Shown here one piece after another: positions 33,151 to 43,865 of a DNA stretch of 64,000 nt (positions are counted from its first letter, which is position 1; the number at the start of each line of letters is the position of its first letter). The position numbers were made by a program, and so were the translations under genes. This DNA is from Nepenthes gracilis (taxonomy: Eukaryota; Streptophyta; Magnoliopsida; Caryophyllales; Nepenthaceae), in contig BSYO01000016.1 of NCBI GenBank assembly GCA_033239525.1, positions 5,777,045-5,841,044 of the forward strand. Direction: 5' to 3'. The notes beneath the pieces are model-generated. The model ran no database searches. It worked only from the letters and a program-made list of their open reading frames with translations, and had not been told where the DNA came from.

Positions 33151-33664
33151 AGTTTACAACATTATTAGGTACACGTTCTTTTCATCTAAGCTAAATTCAA
33201 ATTGTATATAATTCCAAAGTACCACGAAATGTAAGGAGTCTCCAAGCTTCCATATTACTTTGCTTATCAATCGTCAATTCCTGTGACCCATCTTAAGGGA
33301 ACGAAAATCATAAAGAGTGAGCCAAATACTCAATAGTGTACATATTATGCAAAGACATGCAATGTTTATACAGAACATACTTTAATATACATATAAGGAT
33401 TGGATACATGAAATGAAATGCCTTTATCTTTCTTTCTTTACTGAACTTTATTCATAAATTTTTTATCTTAAGAAACCTTTACTAAACATTATTAACTTTT
33501 CCTTATCTTAAGGAACTAGGGCTAGTAGGTCTTACCTCCATATTACCCTCTGAGGTGAGTGATACTACCTACGTTATCCGTAGACGGGACCAAAAGCCGA
33601 CATCCTACAACTACATTCGATGATAGGTTGTATTCAATCCACATAATCAAAGGTCAATGTTCTT

Positions 33665-33946
33665 CCTTTTATAACTCCCCAAGGATGGCGGTCATATCAT
33701 ATCATTTCCTCCTTGTACAATGCCCCAAGGATGGCAGTCATTACCTCCTTGTATAATGCCCTAAGGACGGCGGTTATTTCCTCCTTGTATAATGCCTGGA
33801 GGATAGTGGTCATATCATATCATTTTCTCCTTATACAATGCCCTGAAGATGGTGGTCATATCATATCATTTTTCTCCTTGTACAACACCCCGAATACGGC
33901 AGTCATATCATTTTATTTTCTCATTGTACAATGCCCCGAGGACAGC
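33665..33946. repeat. minisatellite in LTR G
   Basis: About six imperfect units of 35-50 bases, each with CTCCTTGTAYAATGCCC, AGGA(C/T)GGCGGTCAT and a variable ATATCATATCATTTT spacer. A reverse-orientation relative lies in LTR E at 54841-54950. Confidence 0.8.
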
Positions 33947-35216
33947 TGTAACGGAATGAGTCCTATTCCTTAAGACCTTCCGTTAATAACATATAAACAC
34001 TAATGACCCAATAATTTATACATAATAATCTGTAGAAATTTTGACAGAGTTTCCTCTGCAACTAGACGAAAACTAAAAATATAACCTGCTTAATTAAAAC
34101 TAGTACAAGCATATAAAATCCTCAGACTTCAGCGTTCAACAAAATACACACATAGGATCGACAAATGCCATATCATTCATGACTCCAACACAGTATTCAC
34201 AACTACCACTTTTGATCTAAATAGAGATGCCATCTAGGCCTAAACAAATCCATAATCAAGCAATAGCGGAAGCAAAACTAGATACATCAACCACCTGCGG
34301 AAGCATAACAAAATCTACAATAATACATAACATATTATGCCACATTCCATTATGCACTATAAATCTGACTTAACTATTTCTATTCTATTATACTAAACAT
34401 ATACCAAACTACAAGTCCTCAGAGTCCAGCTGATCTCTTTATCTTATCCTCCGCCTTGCTCTAACTAATCAGGTGTCAGCTGTAACTCTCATCTGAAAAG
34501 AAGAAGAGGTAAGAGTGAGCTAATAGCTCAGCAAGTACATCATAACAAACCACTGAACAATGATAGCAAAACTAAACAGAAGAGAGATATATGAACATAG
34601 AAGACATGAATAAACGAAACTAAAACAGACATACTTGGAGAGCAATTTACTTCTTTCTTTGTTCTTTTTTTCTTTAGGATGTAGATTTAAATATAATTAC
34701 TCATATTTACGGACCCGGGCTAGTGGGCCCTACTATCCAAAGGGAGCAAATAATCGAGGATAGATTGTATCACTCCACGCAATCCAAGGCTAGAAACTAA
34801 ACAGAAGTGTCCCTTCTAGCGGGATCAGAACAAAATTACGTCCCGAAGGCAGGTAAGATATAGAATTTCTATCCTCCTAAATTAACGCATCGAGAATAGG
34901 TGGACCACATATCACTCTACGGACGGATTTATCCTCGATTACCACCGTAACGTCCTAAGGCATGTCCATAGTATCACCCGCAACAACGTGTGGCCAGGAC
35001 AAATTCTTGAGTCTCCACTGTCACACTAGCGACATGCCTGGGGACATTACCCGCCAGAACATAAATTTGGGTCCTAGTTTCTTGGTTACTTATTCTTCTG
35101 AGGGAGATTCTTTTAGATTCTTTTTACAGATATCTCCATCCGGGAGATCAGATTAGATTTCTTTTATGGATATCTCCATCCGGGAGATCAGATCAGTTTC
35201 CTTTTACGGATATCTC
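33947..35216 (-). mobile_element. element D 3' LTR, part 1
   Basis: It starts TGTAACGGAATGAGTCC on the plus strand (the minus-strand LTR end) and matches 52636-53491 closely for 850 bases. It is interrupted at 35216 by a LINE. Rejoined parts (33947-35216, 38161-39174, 49475-49934) give an LTR of about 2.7 kb. Confidence 0.82.
35132..35216. repeat. tandem copies of the LTR hairpin in element D
   Basis: ATCTCCATCCGGGAGAT occurs at 35132-35148 and 35172-35188, each preceded by a 'TTTTAYGGAT' run. A third copy starts at 35212 but is cut by the LINE poly-T. The period is 40 bases. Confidence 0.8.
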
Positions 35217-38160
35217 TTTTTTTTTGTAAGTAAGTATTTTGGATTAAAGGGAGAAAAAATTACAAAATATATGTTTTATCTCCAAGTATTTTGACTTGGA
35301 TTTAAAACATAAAATACTAGGGCATACCCCGAGTAAACGGTACATCAGAGAATACATAAAAAACCTCTAGGAGGACAACATTCAACTTAAACGAGAAAAT
35401 ATGAAATTTTCCTTCATAAAAAATATGAAAATGGTTCGGCACCAGGAGCACCAAAATCAGAACCAGGCAAGGCAATTCCTTCATTCGAGGGAACCAGCAG
35501 CCGTGTCCCAACTGAGTCCACTAAAACGACCAAATGTATCCCATAATCACCCACTGTAATAGCAATCAACAGCAGGGCAACCAACAAGTGCAGCTCAACG
35601 GAATAGCATAGAGTAGCACCTAATAAGTCGTTAGACTATTATCCCAACAATCCAACAGCAGAGATCAACAATCACTTGGCAACAAAGAAGATGCACTAAC
35701 ACCAAAGCAGTCCGTGCCGCCAGCCTTCAAACGCCTCAAAATAAAGCAGAGCAACAGCAAAGCAAATATAGCATCCGTGAACTTCATCAGCTCAGGAACG
35801 CAGAGATATCTCTCCGGCCCATGGCAGTCCAATTGAGGAAAACCAGATTCTTTTGCCGCCATAGCACAGACCCTCATGTGAAGGACAGTCACAACAAGTG
35901 ATCCAACAGCCACCTATCAAATGTTACCACAGATGGGGCATAACAATCTGCCAAGACTCACAGCATTACCATTCAACTGGACAGATGCACTCCAACAACA
36001 TCAGAGAAATTAAAATTCAACTAACTTGCAGCCCCCTTACAGCTGCACATCAGCCTCAGCAGCATTGCCAGAGATAACAGCACATTAAGTCTGCTGAGAT
36101 GGCCCATTTTTAAGGGACCTCTTAGACTCTCTGTGTCTTTGAGCCTTGGCCCGCTTCCATTCTTTATGATTCATTTCTAATATTTCCTCAGCACTTTGAA
36201 ATTTTATCGGGGCCGGCATCACCGAGGGAGCAACCATCTGGTCCTCAAGATTAATTTCCAAAGTTGCACATGGGCTAGAAAGGACCCGTCCAGCTTGATC
36301 GACATGATTCAAGCAATATTTTCAAGAAATCCGAGAGATAGAATCGGGAGTAAGATCGGGATTAATCTCAGCAGACGAACCGAAAACATAATGAACAAGC
36401 GGGGAATTAGGGGGCAACACCAAAGCAGCTGCAACCAACTCTGGGTGAACGAAGGAATCAACAACAGAGAGGGAATCACTACATGGTGGCTTCACCGCAA
36501 AACCTCCTCACATGCCTCTCTCACTGAACACCAACAAAGATGCGGTAGCTCTGGATTCTGCAATTTGGATTCAGAGAAGGTTTTCTCCTCATCCTTTACA
36601 CTTGGCACTAGACCCTCACAACACACCCCAAGCACACAAACAATGCCTTTCTTTAAACCTTCATCTGGTAACTTAGCAGCGACATTAGAGATGCCAGGGG
36701 CAACAGAAATGTTAACAGCATGGGGGCCAGCTCCCAAATCAGAATCGGCCGAAATGCTACCATCTACAGAGCTTTCAACCATCAACATAGATGAGCCTGC
36801 CTCAAACCCCTCAGCCCTTCCAGACAGAGCCAACAGGGGTGAGAGCTCCTCCACAACCCCAGAATATTCAGAAGCTGGGGCCGATTGCTCAACAAGGCCA
36901 CTTTCCATCTCCACTACAACCAGATCCCTAAGGGCTGTAGACTCCTCCTTAAAGCCAGCAGCAACACCATCAGAATCAGAAGAAGGCCCTGAAATAATGT
37001 CAGAATCGGGCCTCAACTTCAAGCCAAACTCAGTTTGGACAGAAGCTAGAGGACTCGAAAGGGAAGTCCCACATCCAACCCCATTGCCACTAGGCTCCAA
37101 TGGCAAAGAAGAAACTTTCTGCTCAGCCTTCGGACCCATGGCCTCCTGTACAGAGCAACTCTAATTGGAATTGCAGTCAAGCAAGCTACAATTTGGCTTC
37201 TAATGATAGACGACCTCCACCTCAACTGTCGATGAAGACATCTCTGCTCTAACAGATACCCGAAATTTACCAGGGAGAATGTCATCCCTACCCACCTCCA
37301 CGCAAATCCTTGCAGCATGCATATAATCCATCCGAGCAGTGCGTGGATCAAGATTGAGAGGTCGCCCCACTCTACTCGCAATCCAACTTAATCCAAGCGG
37401 GGTCCAATATTCAATTGGAACATTTAGCAAGCTAATCCAGACTGGAAAGGTTTTATGGGACTCCTGATTCAAAGCCATGCCGGGAGACCAGCGCTTAAGA
37501 AATAAGGATTTTTTCCTAAAAGCCCAAGGACCGTGAGCCAAGCAAGCGGTCAGTTGAGCATCAGAGTCGAAACTGAAGAAGAAGAATCTCTTGCCATTAG
37601 TAGCAACATGATTAATCCCAAATTTTGCCCAAATTCTCCTAGCAATGGAGCTTGCAGCCAGGAAGTGAAGGGGCTTTTCGAAGAAATACCCAACCAGAGT
37701 AGAGCCCCAAAAATCCCAGCACTGTTGAGTGACTTTTGTCGGAGGAGAAATGGGGGAATCGACACCGTCGAGAGATAGGGAAGGGAAGTATTTTAGAGGG
37801 TCTAAGGAGCGGATGCTCCTGCTCTAGGTAGATCGAGACCAAGAATTAGGTTTCGTAAGTTCTGAACACTTACCAGCAGAATTCTTCTGGATGACATTCG
37901 CCAAAGAAGGAGGAGCAGAATCTTCATTCACAAGGTCACTTCGGAGACCTTTGGATTTCAAAGAAGACAAGAAGGGAGCATCGGGGGCTGGAGAGAGGGA
38001 GACGACATTCCTCCTCAGATGCGGGAAATCTTTCACGTCAACCTGCCTTTTTGTCTGTTGTAAGGAAGGAGGAGTAGGAAGAGCAGGGGAGAAGTTGTCC
38101 GAGGGCGGACCAGAGGGGACACCTGAAAGTCCGGCCATGGCCGGCATCAGCGCCGCCATA
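35217..38160 (-). mobile_element. LINE with ORF1 but no ORF2
   Basis: Poly-T at 35217-35225 followed by GTAAGTAAGTATTTTGG is the 3' end; the first 170 bases match the LINE at 9605 closely. ORF1 occupies 36085-38159. Between ORF1 and the 3' UTR there is no RT or endonuclease, so ORF2 was lost by deletion or was never present. The 5' end is near 38160, right at the ORF1 start. A TSD is not clear: the left flank is GGATATCTC, and the host LTR appears to resume at 'catagccgggagacc'. Confidence 0.82.
36085..38159 (-). pseudogene. LINE ORF1 (DUF4283, gag-like RNA-binding protein), broken
   Basis: ORF1 proteins of plant LINEs bind the element RNA. The N-terminal part (38159-37824) starts MAALMPAMAGLSG and has DVKDFPHLRR; it ends in a stop at 37824. 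The DUF4283 domain follows at about 37740-37200 in a shifted then restored frame: VGYFFEKPLHFLA, RRIWAKFG, FFFFSFDS, HGPWAFRKKSLFLKRWSPGM, FPVWISLLNVPIEYW, IASRVGRPLNLD. It stops where the zinc knuckle should begin. An acidic, Ser/Glu-rich region (37139-36492) and a basic tail (36312-36085, EWKRAKAQRHRESKRS) complete it after one more frameshift. Confidence 0.85.
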
Positions 38161-39174
38161 GCCGGGAGACCATATTCATCAAATCCCCTCTAGTTATTTA
38201 TATACTTATTGTCTTGCTTGCGAATTTCAATCTTTTTTTAATTTAACTTTCATACAGATATCATATGTACAAAGAAGATTTAGAATTCTTACCATCGAAG
38301 AGTAAATTAGCTTCAAGAGCTTTCAGATACACATTTCCTTTGTATTTGCATGTGCCGAAACTTTCAGATTATAGAATTTAACTTAGACAAATACATATCG
38401 ATCAATTATCATTTAAGCACGGGAAATTATGCAAAATATTATTCAATGACCTTGGGTGGATGGTACCAACATGAACAATGCACATGAATAGTATTTGGAT
38501 GAACATATTGGCTAATCCTCAAATATTCAGACTTTAAATAGGTACATCATTAGATTCAAGACATGGATAATTATATCCTAGAGTCAATTTATCCATAAAT
38601 CCCAATTTAATCGGTTATTTTTCCTAGGACGTGGGTTTAGGGTCCCTTGTCTAGAAACAGGTCTAAACTACCAATTCGGGTATAGAATTCACACAATCAC
38701 TTGCCCATGTCATGGGTAACAATTATCTAATGTCAATTTATGCATTAAATCCAATATAATTGATCAAACAAGGTCCGGACGCACCTTAGGGTCCCGACGA
38801 ACAAAGTTTCACCTAAAATTACCCAATCAGATATCCAATCGATAAATTAACTTACCCAAATCATATATAATCATATTCAAGTCCCAAATAAAGCAAAAGT
38901 CCCAAAAACTTGCGGGTAAAATGGGTTTGGACTCGGGTGAACAGTACACGTGCCGAACCTGGGGTCTTCAGATCGCGATACACTACTAAATCTTGATATT
39001 TGGACATGATTTTAATGTATTATCATATTTAGATTATAGGCAACACAATACATAAATTTATTCAGGTATCGGAATGAGGATACTCAAAGGAAACATAAAA
39101 AATTACATGAAAATGAAAAAGGAGAGTATGAGTGTACTTGCCTCGACCTGATCTACAACCTTTCCAACTAGCTC
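38161..39174 (-). mobile_element. element D 3' LTR, part 2
   Basis: A non-coding LTR segment between the LINE and element C. It ends at AGCTC (39170-39174), the TSD of element C, and continues at 49475. No ORF or array is seen. Confidence 0.7.
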
Positions 39175-39218
39175 TGTAACTACCCAAAATTTTAAAAGGA
39201 AAATTTTAATCATCAAGT

Positions 39219-39740
39219 CCGGTCAACGTAAGTTGACCGGAAAACGAAATAAGAAAAGTACACCGGCTTAAGATGGAATCAAGTTAGGCCTTAAGAACTT
39301 CGGATTTCCGGGATAAAAAGAAGTCCGGATTTCATTGGTGAAATTCTAGTCCAGATTTCTCGATGAAAAAGAAGTCCGGATTTCCTTGATAAAATGAAGT
39401 CCGGATTTCCCTTGGTAAAAAGAACTCCGGATTCCGTGGGGAACAGAGGTCCGATCTCCTTGAAGAAAAGAAGTCCGGATTTTCTTGGAAGTTCAGATTT
39501 CCTTGAAGAGAAGAAGTCCGGATTTCCAATGTAAAAAGAAGTCTGGATTTGTTTAAAAGAAGTGCTCCGGATTAAATGAAAATGAAGTCTAGTCTGTAAG
39601 GACGGAATGCGGTGTGTGTGAAGTAAGACGGAGTAGATTGGGAGTAATCCGGTCAACGTAAAATGTTGACCGGAAAAACGTAAACGAATGGATGGAAAGG
39701 AAAGAAGAGCGAGATCCGGTCAACAACAATAGTTGACCGG
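39219..39740. promoter_or_regulatory. three palindromic W-box sites in U3 of element C 5' LTR
   Basis: CCGGTCAAC and GTTGACCGG face each other at 39219-39240 (4-base spacer), 39649-39673 (7) and 39716-39740 (7). Each half-site contains TTGACC, the core bound by plant WRKY factors. All lie upstream of the TATA box at 39929. Confidence 0.6.
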
Positions 39741-39928
39741 AAGAAATTAAGTCCGGACACAGAAAATAAGGAAAAATATTGGGAAGAAACGACCATCAAT
39801 AATCTGGCTATTTCCGAGACGTATTGGAAAACGTAAATCATAAATAACCCTCTGTGGAAAATGTAAAATCATAAATGATACCCTTGAAAAATAGAAAAAT
39901 CATAAATGATGGCCACCTAACTCTCGGG

Positions 39929-39940
39929 CTATAAATAAGG
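39929..39940 (+). promoter_or_regulatory. TATA box of element C 5' LTR
   Basis: CTATAAATAAGG, followed about 30 bases on by 'gagcatcagaaaaagg', a likely transcription start. It is conserved at 47446 in the 3' LTR. Confidence 0.75.
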
Positions 39941-40491
39941 GCTTAAGAGCATCAGAAAAAGGCACCACTAGAAACTCTTAGTAAAGAAGGAGACCGAAAG
40001 CTAAGGCAAAGAAGAAAAGAATTCAGGCAAGATACTCACCCCTATTTCTAAAACTCATATTTATTTATGTTGCTATGAAAGTATGTGTTATTCTATATGA
40101 AGTATGCTTTTGCTGTTTTATGACTTATTGTTATGAAATGCATGTTTAAAGGAAATTCTGTTACGAATGATGTAGGATTTATTCTGTTTATGATTAATTG
40201 TCAATGGTTATGAATTTTGATAAATGCATGTTTACAGAAAGGAATTTTAGGCCTTAAGATGAAACAAGAATTCCTGCTATTGAACTTTGTTCTGTCAAAG
40301 ATCTCTGAATGTAAGATAAAAGATCTCCAGCATTTTACAGAAAATGATTTAGAGCTCCGGCATTTTTTATAAAGAACTTCAGATTTTGACAAAAAGCACT
40401 TCGAATTTAGAACATCGGATTTTAATAGAAAATGCACTCTGAATTTAAGAACTTCGGATTCTAAACAAGAAACACACTCCAGATTTTAGAG

Positions 40492-40680
40492 CTTCGGATT
40501 TTATAAGAAAATGAACTCCGGATTTTAGAGCTTCGGATTTTATAAGAAAATGAACTCCGGATTTTTAGAGCTTCGGATTTTATAAGAAAATGAACTCCGG
40601 ATTTTAGAGCTTCGGATTTTATAAGAAAATGAACTCCGGATTTTTAGAGCTTCGGATTTTATAAGAAAGTGAACTCCGGA
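40492..40680 (+). repeat. 39/40-bp minisatellite, element C 5' LTR (5 units)
   Basis: Units contain TTTAGAGCTTCGG, ATTTTATAAGAAAATG and AACTCCGGA. Lengths alternate 39 and 40 through ATTTTAG or ATTTTTAG, which suggests duplication of dimers. The 3' LTR has 10 units. Confidence 0.92.
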
Positions 40681-42022
40681 TTTATGAACTTTGGATTTTG
40701 AATAAAAAGCACTCCGTCCATTTTAAATGAAGCACTCCGTCCCTTTAAGCACTCCAGAATATGGAAAAGAAAAGTACTCTGTCCATGAAGCACTCCGTCC
40801 CTTTAAGCACTCCGGATTTTTGGTAAGAAAGGCACTTCGTCCTTTTTGAAAAGAAAGGCACTCTGTCCCTTTTAAGAAAAAAAACTTCAGACTTTGTTAA
40901 AAATGTACTCCGTCCTTTATGTACTCCGTCTTTGATTTAAGAAACGAACTTTGGCTTTGTAAGAAAAGAACTCCAGCAATAATAAAAGAATTCCGGCTTC
41001 AAGAACTTCGGCCTACCGTTTGAAAAGAACTTCGAAAATTTAATAAACAAGATTCTGTCCTTTTTATTGGAAAAGAACTCTGGATATTGAACTTCAGATT
41101 TTTGAAAGATGAACTCCGGCTTTTGAAAAAGATGATATGGACTTCAAATGTTGAAGTTAAAGAACCAGGGCTATAAGAACAAGGAAAATGTACGGACAAC
41201 AAGTGGAACTCTTCCGACTTTTGATCTATGATGATTGGCCATTAAAGAACACGAACCAAGAACCGAGTTGCCATTAAACTTGCTGTTAAAGATGGATGAA
41301 GGATATTAGAGTGACACTCGAGGATGCCTCCTGGGCCACGGGAGGTGACCTTTTGGTGGCATAAGAACTATGGACTATGGCCCCGTATGCTGGGTTAAAG
41401 GGATTACCTCCCGCCCCGGGGAGCATAATGAGAGGATACAGCTTTAGGTTGTGGGGTAGCACACAACCCGTCCTCGATGATGTCCGCTCCCGTCCGGTCC
41501 TTAAAGATGATATGAATTCCGAATGATTTTGATGAATTTTCTGAAGACAAGATGAAAGAATATGAACTAAAGAAGAAACGATATGATGATTTTTCTTATG
41601 CTATGCTATATTATGAATCTATATTTTGATTAAATTATATGTATGCTTATGTTTTTTGCATGTGAGTATCCTGCTGGGCTTTGTAAGCTCATTCTTGTAA
41701 CTTTTCAGATGACAAGCTTATGGAGGATGAAGTTGAGTAGAATCCTATGGTGTAGCTGAATGTTTAAGCTGGCTGGAGCAGATTTTTGGAAGTTTTGTTA
41801 TTTTGTTTTTGAAGAAACTTGTAAAATTTATTCCGGTGCTTATGAATGTTAGTATGGTTCCGTGATACTTTGGGATTAATGAAATTATAAATCTTTAGTA
41901 TGCATCTCAGGTTCAAAAGAAGAAAAGAAAAAATTTTATGTTCACCTTTATATCTTTTATTTGTAAGGACTTTGGATTTGACGATGGCCTTTGATGGTAC
42001 TAAAAGTCGGGTCGTCACAGTT

Positions 42023-42034
42023 TGGTATCGAGAG
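42023..42034 (+). promoter_or_regulatory. primer-binding site of element C
   Basis: TGGTATCGAGAG, three bases after the LTR end. It matches the tRNA-iMet complement for 7 bases, then has a shifted GAGAG, as if a base were inserted. Confidence 0.75.
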
Positions 42035-42177
42035 AAAACTGAGATGCTTTAGGATAGTTTGAATCGACACGGAAACTTAGGACAAGTTTAGTGTTGGCAA
42101 GAAGAGTGTTATCGTTACTTACACTTTGGGACAAAGACCATTACGATAGTTATCTTTAGACTAATTGACTAACGAAA

Positions 42178-42906
42178 TTGTTCTTTTCAGACATTCCCGC
42201 AGTCATGTCTAACAGAGGAAGGAGAAATGATCAGATTAACAACACTCTTGATTGGGAGGCAAGATACGCGAACTTACTGGACAGAATGGTCGAAATCATA
42301 GAAGCCTTGACTCCGACAACTCCACCAACTCCGGTGACCACCCCAATTCCCGTCCATCAGGAGAGGTCGGTCTACGACCGGTTTACCAACGAACGAATTC
42401 CTGAATTTTTAGGGGAACCTGATCCGTTGAAGGCTGAAATATGGATTCAACGACTGAAAAAGGTATTTGCAGTAATCAAGTACCCTACTGGGGACATGAT
42501 GCTATATGCCACCATAAGTCGGGCAGGGAAGCACACCACCGGGTGGGAGATGCGTAAAAGGGTTTTTAATATGCCGTAACGGGAGATTAGTGGGAGATGT
42601 TTGAAGCAGCTTTTCTCGAAAAATATTTCCTCGCTGAATCTTCGTGGGGCGTATGAGGATGAATTCCTTCGCCTAAGGCAGGGTACTCGCTCGGTGGCAG
42701 AATATGATTCAAAATTTACAGAGTTGTCTCGCTATGCCCCTTTCATGGTGGAAGATGAGGAGAAGAAGGTTAGACGGTTCTTTCAGGAATTACGGGATGA
42801 TATCAGGAGACACCTTTCAACTCTAACGTTGACAACGTATGGAGAGGTGCTCGCAAAGGTGGTCATTTATGAGAAAGAATTGGAAAGGGGAGCATTGTCC
42901 AGATAA
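42178..42906 (+). pseudogene. element C gag (capsid part)
   Basis: The likely start is MSNRGRRND (ATG at 42205), inside a longer open frame. Capsid motifs run in order: WEARYANLLDRM, ERSVYDRF, PEFLGEPDPLKAEIWIQRLKKVF, GWEMRKRV, FLRLRQGTRSVAEYDSKFTELSRYAPF, RRFFQELRDDIRRHL, TYGEVLAKVVIYEKELE. A stop at 42577-42579 and two compensating frameshifts (about 42585-42650) hide the EMFEAAFLEKYF motif in another frame. The residues YATISRAGKHTTGW replace the usual YKLEGEADNWW. The product would form the virus-like particle. Confidence 0.88.
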
Positions 42907-43353
42907 AGGACTTTTAGTCAGACATCCAAGGCCAGTGCTAGTGAAGGGCCTTCTAAGAAGGCAAGACCATCAAGGTTCAGTGGGGAACAGAGCCGATTGG
43001 TGCAGAATTCTCGATCTACTGCTAATGATGTATGTGATCATTGCGGGAGATCACATGGAGGGAAGCCTTGCTACAAGAAGCTGGATGTTTGTTGAATCGT
43101 GGGCAAAGGGGCACATGATCGAGATTGTCCGCTCGCTAAACAAGCCCCAGGAGTTAAGTCTCCTATCCCAGCCAAAGTGTTTGTCATTTCTGCAAAGGAA
43201 GCTGAAAAGTCTACGGAGGTTGTAGAAGGTACACTTTATATCTGTGGCATCTCTAGTCACGTACTCTTTGATTCTGGATCTACTCATTCTTTTGTCTCCT
43301 ATGAATTTTCGAAGCATCTTACGACCCTTCCTAAAGTTCTTGACTCCCATTGA
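42907..43353 (+). pseudogene. element C nucleocapsid and protease start
   Basis: Same frame as gag, after the stop at 42904. Zinc knuckle 1 reads CDHCGRSHGGKPC. Knuckle 2 is damaged by an in-frame TGA just after LDVC, leaving GKGAHDRDC. Then come PAKVFVISAKEAE, VVEGTLYICGI and the aspartic protease active site VLFDSGSTHSFV, which is intact. A frameshift at about 43350 passes the reading to the next frame. Confidence 0.88.
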
Positions 43354-43865
43354 TGGTTGCCTCACCGACAGGGCCGTCCGTAATTTTAAATATAGCATTT
43401 TTCGAATGTCCAATAAAAGTAAATGAATACTTTATGCCTGTTAACTTGGTTGTACTGGAAATGAAAGACTTTGATGCAATCTTAGGAATGGATTGGTTAG
43501 CCAGGTATCATGCCAAGATTGATTGTTTCCGGAAAAGAGTAGAATTCACCATTCCTAGAAACAAGCCTTTTCACATTCAGGGTGTTTGGCGAAAGGAAGC
43601 ATCCTACTTTATTTCGGCTCTTCATGCCAGACACTTGATTAGTGGTGGATGCCAAGCTTATCTAGCCTTTGCTAGTGTAACTACAGAAAATCAAGAATCT
43701 CCGGCTAGAGAGATTCCTGTGATGCGGGAATTTGAAGACATATTCACTGATGAATTACCTAGATTGCCACCCCAACGAGAGTTAGAATTTGGAGTGGAAT
43801 TGATACCAGGTTCAGCACCGATATCCAAACCAACCTATCGGATGGCACCGGCTGAACTCAAATAA
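43350..43865 (+). pseudogene. element C protease C-terminal part and RT leader
   Basis: This frame carries [69 protein letters not shown] and [15 protein letters not shown]. It ends in a TAA at 43863, after which the same frame goes on with [22 protein letters not shown]. Confidence 0.88.

Larger units (their letters stand above)
32827..33946 (-). mobile_element. LTR G fragment, minus strand
   Basis: It begins TGTGACGTCCCATG inside the A-like LTR and is cut at 33946 by element D. It carries an LTR-type block (33290-33550: 'gagtgagccaaatactca...gggctagtaggtctta') and the minisatellite at 33665-33946. No coding sequence. Confidence 0.6.
39175..42019 (+). mobile_element. 5' LTR of element C
   Basis: 2845 bases. 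U3 carries three palindromic W-boxes and a field of (A)CTCCGGATTT-like repeats on both sides of the TATA box (39929). A C/G-rich conserved block with 'gcctcctgggccacgggaggtgacc' lies at 41320-41420. It has 273 bases (39971-40243) that the 3' LTR lacks. Confidence 0.93.

Noticed and set aside
36196..37164. 322-codon open frame on the plus strand
   Set aside because: It is antisense to LINE ORF1 (DUF4283 region and its Ser/Glu-rich tail on the minus strand). Its Ser/Thr/Pro-rich composition comes from that, and it has no family resemblance.
40492..40680. Possible CRISPR-like array
   Set aside because: Units are contiguous, with no unique spacers, in a plant LTR. It is a minisatellite. The same holds for 33665-33946 and 47734-48127.
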